Source: SAR86 cluster bacterium
GTDB taxonomy: Bacteria > Pseudomonadota > Gammaproteobacteria > Pseudomonadales > Azotimanducaceae
Assembly (NCBI GenBank): GCA_013204195.1
Contig: JABMOJ010000465.1
Location: 1 to 5,540, forward strand
Reading direction: 5' to 3'
DNA length: 5,540 bases
Below are positions 1-5,540 of this stretch, piece by piece. The notes under the pieces were generated by a model, which saw nothing but the letters and a program-made list of their open reading frames with translations, was not told the origin of the DNA and did no database searches. The translations under genes and the position numbers were made by a program. How positions within the stretch are numbered: the first letter of the stretch is position 1; each line of letters begins with the position of its first letter.

Positions 1-2803
1 CCGCTGCCAGCTGCGCTTTACGGTATGCCTCACTAAAAGTCTCCGCGACGCCCATGACCTCACCGGTGGACTTCATTTCCGGGCCGAGGATCGGGTCCAC
101 GCCCGGAAACTTACCAAATGGGAATACCGCTTCTTTGACACTGAAATAATCCGGCACGATCTCTTTAGTAAAACCTTGCGCTTCAAGACTAATGCCCGCC
201 ATACAGCGAGCCGCCACTTTGGCCAAGGAGACGCCGATGCATTTGGAGACGAACGGCACTGTTCGTGAGGCTCGTGGATTCACTTCGAGAATATAAATAT
301 CACCATTTTGAATGGCGAACTGAACATTCATTAGACCGATAACACCGAGCTCGAGCGCCATCTCAACAACCTGCTTGCGCATCTCATCAAGGGCCTCATC
401 GCTCAGGCTATATGGCGGTAGGGAACATGCAGAATCACCAGAGTGCACTCCAGCTTGTTCGATATGTTGCATGACAGCGCCAATCACGACCTGCTTTCCA
501 TCACATACGGCATCGACATCAATTTCGATCGCCTGGTCGAGAAATCGATCCAACAAGACGGGTGAACGATCCGACAACTGCACTGCTTCACGCAAATAGC
601 GGGTGAGTTCATCTTCGTCGTAAACGATTTCCATCGCCCGACCACCCAGCACATAGGAGGGCCGTACGACCAATGGAAAGCCGATGTTGCGCGCCGCAGT
701 GAGGCCTTCCTCCAATGTCTTAACTGTCTTATTAGGCGGTTGTCGCAGACCCAACTTGGTGATCATTTGCTGGAATCTTTCCCGGTCCTCAGCCATATCG
801 ATGGAATCAGGGCTGGTGCCAATGATCGGCACACCGGCATTCATTAGTGCTTCAGCAAGCTTCAGCGGCGTCTGCCCACCAAATTGAACAATCACCCCTT
901 TAGGTTTTTCAATGTCAACGATCGCCAACACATCCTCGAAGGTCAGGGGCTCGAAGTACAGGCGATCTGCCGTGTCGAAATCTGTCGAGACGGTTTCCGG
1001 ATTACAGTTGACCATAATGGTCTCGTAACCATCTTCGCGCATGGCAAGCACGGCGTGGACACAGCAGTAGTCAAACTCGATGCCCTGCCCAATCCGGTTC
1101 GGACCACCACCCAGCACCATGATCTTATCTCGATTCGTCGGCCGCGCCTCACACTCAGACTCGTACGTTGAATACATATAGGCAGTGGCGGACGCAAATT
1201 CGGCCGCGCAGGTGTCCACGCGCCGATACACGGGCTTGACGCCTAACGCCAACCGATGCTCACGAAAATTATTTTCTTCGACGCCGAGCAACTCGGCCAG
1301 TCGGGCGTCAGCAAACCCGCGCTGCTTCAGATCAAACATCCAATCCCGATCAATGGTCGCCAAAACCACACCTTTGAGCTTTTGCTCACGTCGAATCAGG
1401 TCTTCAATCTGGATTAGAAACCAAGGGTCGATACGTGTCAGCTCGTGGATCTCTTCCATGCCAAAACCTAGCCGAATAGCATCAGCCAGATAACGAATAC
1501 GCTCGGCACCGGCAACTTGCAGCTCTCGCCGGATTCGCGTTTTCCAGTCCCTGGATGAATCATCCATGATGGGCGACAAGCCGTTAATGTCCACTTCAAG
1601 ACCACGCAGCGCTTTCTGCAGCGATTCCTGGAAGGTCCGGCCAATGGCCATGACTTCGCCCACAGACTTCATTTGGGTCGTCAGAAAGTTTTCCGCCTGC
1701 GGAAATTTTTCAAAGGTGAATCGCGGAATTTTGGTTACGACGTAATCTAAGGCGGGCTCAAAGGATATCGGCGTCGCTCCACCGGTAATCTCATTCGAAA
1801 GCTCATCCAGGGTGTAGCCGATGGCGAGCTTCGCCGCGACTCTGGCGATGGGGAAGCCCGTGGCCTTGGAGGCCAATGCAGAGGACCGCGAGACTCTTGG
1901 GTTCATTTCAATAATGACCATTCGCCCCGTCGCGGGATCGATACCGAACTGCACGTTCGAGCCGCCGGTTTCAACGCCGATAACTCGCAAGACCGCGATC
2001 GCGGCGTTGCGCATAATCTGGTATTCCTTGTCTGTCAGGGTCTGGGCTGGCGCAACGGTGATCGAGTCGCCAGTATGTATGCCCATAGGATCAAAGTTTT
2101 CAATCGTGCAGACGATGATGCAGTTGTCATTCTTGTCGCGCACCACCTCCATCTCATATTCTTTCCAGCCCAGCAGCGATTCGTCGATCAACAGCTCGTT
2201 GGTCGGCGACAGATCCAGACCGCGGGTGCATATTTCAATAAAGTCATCTTGGTTATAGGCGATACCCCCGCCAGAGCCACCCATAGTGAAAGAGGGTCTG
2301 ATTACACAGGGATAGCCGAGCCTGACCTGAACTTGCTTGGCCTCTTCCAGGGAATGGGCGAAGGCCGATACGGGGGTCGCCAGACCGATAGATTTCATGG
2401 CCACATCAAATTTTTGACGATCTTCCGCCATGTCGATCGCATCGCGACTCGCGCCAATCATTTCTACATTGAAGCGTTCAAGTACGCCTTCGCGAGCAAG
2501 ATCCAGGGCGCAGTTCAACGCCGTTTGGCCGCCCATGGTCGGTAGTAACGCATCAGGGCGCTCTATTTCGATAATGTTCGCCAACACTTCCCAAGTAATG
2601 GGCTCAATGTAGGTCGAGTCGGCCATCGCCGGATCAGTCATGATCGTCGCAGGGTTAGAGTTCACCAGAATCACCCGGTAACCTTCCTCACGAAGGGCTT
2701 TACAGGCTTGCGCACCGGAGTAATCAAACTCACAGGCCTGACCAATGATAATCGGCCCAGCGCCGATGATCAGAATACTATTTATATCGGTTCTTTTAGG
2801 CAT
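1..2803 (-). CDS. carB: Carbamoyl-phosphate synthase large subunit (3' end outside window)
   Basis: CarB makes carbamoyl phosphate from bicarbonate, two ATP and the ammonia delivered by CarA, feeding arginine and pyrimidine synthesis in the cytoplasm. I translated the frame by hand: 934 codons are open from the ATG at 2803 to the window edge, with no stop or frameshift. It starts [17 protein letters not shown], like E. coli CarB. The first ATP-grasp half (about 1-402) keeps Arg169, Glu215, Gln285, Glu299 and Asn301 at E. coli numbering. The oligomerisation region is about 403-552. The second ATP-grasp half starts near [12 protein letters not shown] (563-574) and keeps Arg714, Glu760, Gln828, Glu840 and Asn842, one less than E. 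coli. Compared with the ~1073-residue E. coli protein, the missing ~138 residues are the allosteric MGS-like domain that binds UMP and ornithine, so effector sensitivity cannot be judged here. The start lies inside the carA stop region and has only a weak ribosome binding site (AAGA), which suggests translational coupling. Confidence 0.98.
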   Translation of the reverse strand, partial: MPKRTDINSILIIGAGPIIIGQACEFDYSGAQACKALREEGYRVILVNSNPATIMTDPAMADSTYIEPITWEVLANIIEIERPDALLPTMGGQTALNCALDLAREGVLERFNVEMIGASRDAIDMAEDRQKFDVAMKSIGLATPVSAFAHSLEEAKQVQVRLGYPCVIRPSFTMGGSGGGIAYNQDDFIEICTRGLDLSPTNELLIDESLLGWKEYEMEVVRDKNDNCIIVCTIENFDPMGIHTGDSITVAPAQTLTDKEYQIMRNAAIAVLRVIGVETGGSNVQFGIDPATGRMVIIEMNPRVSRSSALASKATGFPIARVAAKLAIGYTLDELSNEITGGATPISFEPALDYVVTKIPRFTFEKFPQAENFLTTQMKSVGEVMAIGRTFQESLQKALRGLEVDINGLSPIMDDSSRDWKTRIRRELQVAGAERIRYLADAIRLGFGMEEIHELTRIDPWFLIQIEDLIRREQKLKGVVLATIDRDWMFDLKQRGFADARLAELLGVEENNFREHRLALGVKPVYRRVDTCAAEFASATAYMYSTYESECEARPTNRDKIMVLGGGPNRIGQGIEFDYCCVHAVLAMREDGYETIMVNCNPETVSTDFDTADRLYFEPLTFEDVLAIVDIEKPKGVIVQFGGQTPLKLAEALMNAGVPIIGTSPDSIDMAEDRERFQQMITKLGLRQPPNKTVKTLEEGLTAARNIGFPLVVRPSYVLGGRAMEIVYDEDELTRYLREAVQLSDRSPVLLDRFLDQAIEIDVDAVCDGKQVVIGAVMQHIEQAGVHSGDSACSLPPYSLSDEALDEMRKQVVEMALELGVIGLMNVQFAIQNGDIYILEVNPRASRTVPFVSKCIGVSLAKVAARCMAGISLEAQGFTKEIVPDYFSVKEAVFPFGKFPGVDPILGPEMKSTGEVMGVAETFSEAYRKAQLAA

Positions 2804-3953
2804 GAGATTTCTTGGTTGCCGTGTAGTGATCCATCAGTTCAATGAAATGGTCAAACAAAGGAGCTGCATCGTGAGGACCCGGGCTTGCTTCAGGGTGCCC
2901 CTGGAACCCGAACGCGGGACGATCAATGAGTTCGATACCTTGCAGCGAATTATCAAATAAGGACCTATGGCTGACCCTGACATTTTTTGGCAAGGTCGTA
3001 TCGTCGATACAAAATCCGTGATTTTGACTGGAGATCAGGACGACGCCGCTATCCATGTCTTTCACCGGATGGTTAGCGCCATGATGCCCGTGGTTCATCT
3101 TGATGGTTTTCATCCCCGCGGCGATACCGAGCAATTGCAATCCAAGACAAATACCGAACACGGGAATGCCTGACTCAAGCAGAGTCTGGATCGCGGTGAT
3201 GGCATAGTCACAGGGTTGGGGATCTCCGGGACCGTTGGACAGAAAGATGCCATCTGGCTGCATCGCCAAAACGTCAGCCGCTGAAGTCTTCGCCGGCACT
3301 ACGATCAGCTCGCAACCACGGTCAGCGAGCATCCTCAGGATGTTGCGTTTAACGCCGAAGTCGTAAGCAACAATCTTATATCTAAATTCCGTCAGCGTCG
3401 GATACCCACTATCGAGGGACCAACTACCTTGCTGCCAGGTATAGGTCGATGGGGTTGTCACGACTTGTGCCAGATCGAGCCCTGCCAGCCCGCCAAACGC
3501 CTGGGCAGCCTTGACGGCGTCTGCGATGTCAGCGTCAGAGAGGTTAGGGCCCGCGATGATGCAACCCTTCAAAGAGCCTTCTTCACGAAGGATACGGGTC
3601 AGCATACGCGTGTCGATACCGGCTATCGCGACGACCTTGCGCTGAACGAGGTAGTCCTGCAGTGAGCCTTGCTGCCGCCAGTTGCTGATAGCCAAAGGCA
3701 GGTCGCGAATCACTAACCCCGCAGCCCAGATATTGTCGGATTCTTCATCCTCATCATTCACGCCGGTGTTGCCGATATGCGGATGGGTTAAAGTGATGAT
3801 CTGCTGGGCATAGGACGGGTCGGTTAGGATTTCCTGGTAACCCGTCATGGATGTGTTAAAAACCACTTCGCCGACAGATTGACCGTCTATACCAATAGCT
3901 ACACCCTCGAACAAGACGCCGTTCTCAAGTGCAAGTACCGCTCTACTAGTCAA
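2796..3953 (-). CDS. carA: Carbamoyl-phosphate synthase small subunit (glutamine amidotransferase)
   Basis: CarA is the class I glutaminase subunit that hydrolyses glutamine and channels ammonia to CarB. It has 385 residues, close to the family's usual ~380. The N-terminal CPSase small-chain domain covers about 1-150 ([20 protein letters not shown] at 27-46). The amidotransferase domain covers about 190-380, with the triad Cys269 (in GICLG), His353 and Glu355 (in GHPEASPGP) at E. coli numbering. The start is TTG at 3953-3951: the two codons before it are in-frame TGA TAG, a GGAGG lies 7 nt upstream, and the N-terminus [12 protein letters not shown] aligns with Pseudomonas and E. coli CarA. 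No other plausible start exists before Met36. E. coli carA is also known to start at UUG. One oddity is residue 272, which is Leu (TTG codon, 3140-3138) where E. coli and Pseudomonas have His in GICLGHQ. The end overlaps carB by 8 nt (ATGCCTAA). Confidence 0.98.
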   Translation of the reverse strand: MTSRAVLALENGVLFEGVAIGIDGQSVGEVVFNTSMTGYQEILTDPSYAQQIITLTHPHIGNTGVNDEDEESDNIWAAGLVIRDLPLAISNWRQQGSLQDYLVQRKVVAIAGIDTRMLTRILREEGSLKGCIIAGPNLSDADIADAVKAAQAFGGLAGLDLAQVVTTPSTYTWQQGSWSLDSGYPTLTEFRYKIVAYDFGVKRNILRMLADRGCELIVVPAKTSAADVLAMQPDGIFLSNGPGDPQPCDYAITAIQTLLESGIPVFGICLGLQLLGIAAGMKTIKMNHGHHGANHPVKDMDSGVVLISSQNHGFCIDDTTLPKNVRVSHRSLFDNSLQGIELIDRPAFGFQGHPEASPGPHDAAPLFDHFIELMDHYTATKKSHA

Positions 3954-3960
3954 CTATCAG

Positions 3961-3965
3961 CCTCC
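3961..3965 (-). promoter_or_regulatory. Shine-Dalgarno site of carA
   Basis: GGAGG lies 7 nt upstream of the TTG at 3953-3951. It is the strongest ribosome binding site in the window and decides in favour of the non-ATG start, because the frame is closed by TGA TAG immediately upstream of that TTG. Five bases of the 3' arm of the upstream hairpin (CCTCT, 4009-4005) could pair with it, counting one G-U pair. It might therefore be partly masked in some leader folds, but this is inference only. Confidence 0.85.
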
Positions 3966-3974
3966 ATTGTTTCG

Positions 3975-4022
3975 CTATTGATGGTCGATGGTCGAAAAAA
4001 AGCGAGAGGGAATCGCTTCCAT
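3975..4022 (-). CDS. Possible carAB leader peptide (15 aa)
   Basis: A short frame starts at an ATG inside the 5' arm of the terminator hairpin and reads MEAIPSRFFSTIDHQ, then TAG. It ends 21 nt before the carA start codon. Two UUU codons (Phe8-Phe9) fall in the U-tract. A ribosome on this frame would cover the hairpin and block its folding, as in leader-peptide attenuators such as pyrBI of E. coli. The ribosome binding site is poor: only a GAG 4 nt before the ATG. The peptide carries no run of arginine codons. I recall, without being able to check it here, that a leader peptide and attenuation have been proposed for pseudomonad carAB. A chance short frame is a real alternative. Confidence 0.3.
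   Translation of the reverse strand: MEAIPSRFFSTIDHQ
3981..3994 (-). repeat. Tandem heptamer in the carA leader
   Basis: Two exact copies of CGACCAT (minus strand) lie head to tail just after the U-tract of the terminator hairpin. Each junction gives a CCATC, complementary to GATGG (4023-4019) in the 5' arm of the hairpin. This could be chance, an alternative RNA pairing partner, or a small protein-binding site. Sequence alone does not decide. Confidence 0.5.
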
Positions 4023-4028
4023 CTCGCT
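3995..4028 (-). terminator. Intrinsic terminator, probably an attenuator in the carAB leader
   Basis: On the minus strand AGCGAGA (4028-4022) pairs perfectly with TCTCGCT (4007-4001). After a T/C mismatch, GGAA (4020-4017) pairs with TTCC (4012-4009), closing a GCGA loop, a GNRA-type tetraloop. Seven consecutive T (4001-3995) follow, the first within the stem. This is a textbook Rho-independent terminator on this strand only, since the other strand lacks a T-tract. It begins 81 nt after the dapB stop and ends 41 nt before the carA start. It may simply end the dapB transcript, or act as a conditional attenuator for carAB if transcription starts at the candidate promoter upstream of it. Confidence 0.85.
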
Positions 4029-4048
4029 CGATTTGACTCTAAACCGGG

Positions 4049-4078
4049 ATACTACATTGACGCAGGATTCTATGCCAA
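4049..4078 (-). promoter_or_regulatory. Candidate sigma-70 promoter for carAB
   Basis: TTGGCA (4078-4073, five of six to the -35 consensus) is followed after 18 nt by TAGTAT (4054-4049, four of six to the -10 consensus). Start sites would fall around 4044-4040, in GGTTTA after a GC-rich CCCGG stretch. A second possible -10, TAGAAT (4072-4067, five of six), overlaps the spacer but has only a weak -35 (TGGAAT, 4095-4090). If either is used, the terminator hairpin lies inside the carAB leader RNA. There is no recognisable ArgR box. Confidence 0.4.
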
Positions 4079-4109
4079 CTGGCCGGTTTATTCCAGATAA
4101 TTCCGTACT

Positions 4110-5540
<1,431 letters not shown>

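Noticed and set aside
1821..2545. Two overlapping plus-strand open frames of 145 and 156 codons opposite carB
   Set aside because: They lie opposite the intact, strongly conserved carB frame, have no recognisable protein content and contradict the single-strand gene layout. They are shadow frames.
1..2803. carB as a truncated pseudogene
   Set aside because: The frame stays open and conserved to the first base of the window. The missing C-terminus is due to the window edge, not to a stop codon.
3950..3967. A five-codon frame ATG GAG GCT GAT AGT TGA overlapping the carA start
   Set aside because: It has no ribosome binding site of its own and contains the carA one. It most likely arises by chance from those bases.
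3966..3995. A promoter downstream of the hairpin (TCGACC, 18 nt, AACAAT)
   Set aside because: Both elements match only four of six positions, and the start near 3959 would leave out the strong GGAGG. It is less likely than the upstream candidate but is not excluded.
2745..4100. Several plus-strand frames of 68-78 codons opposite carA and its leader
   Set aside because: They are antisense to a conserved gene, short, and without a convincing ribosome binding site or family resemblance.
4087..4109. AT-rich GGAAT-type repeats after the dapB stop, considered as an ArgR operator
   Set aside because: There is no palindromic TGAAT/ATTCA pair at the right spacing, so the match is too poor to call.

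Overview
The window is a chromosomal housekeeping segment, most consistent with a gammaproteobacterium. Every gene is on the minus strand. In transcription order they are dnaJ (3' half only), dapB, carA and carB (the last ~138 codons lie outside the window). The dnaJ-dapB-carAB order and the close protein resemblance to the E. coli and Pseudomonas proteins, as I remember them, support this placement. I cannot name a genus. Nothing suggests recent transfer: there is no insertion sequence, CRISPR array, tRNA, rRNA or prophage gene, and all four reading frames are intact wherever they can be seen.

Layout, from high to low coordinates. 5540-4961 is the C-terminal half of the Hsp70 co-chaperone DnaJ, beginning in its zinc-finger region. 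After 32 bp without a terminator comes dapB (4928-4110), dihydrodipicolinate reductase of the lysine/diaminopimelate pathway. Then follows the only real intergenic region (4109-3954, 156 bp). It holds a candidate promoter, a strong intrinsic-terminator hairpin, a possible 15-codon leader peptide written across that hairpin, a tandem heptamer and the carA ribosome binding site. carA (3953-2796, UUG start) and carB (2803 to beyond position 1) encode the small and large subunits of carbamoyl-phosphate synthetase and overlap by 8 nt.

Functionally, CarA releases ammonia from glutamine and channels it to CarB, which makes carbamoyl phosphate for both arginine and pyrimidine synthesis. DapB belongs to a separate amino-acid pathway, and DnaJ is part of the protein-folding machinery. 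Their adjacency is a conserved arrangement rather than a single pathway.

I do not see a wholly new biological system. The two points most worth following are the carAB leader, which looks like a transcription attenuator, and a Leu at CarA position 272, where E. coli and Pseudomonas have His next to the catalytic Cys269.
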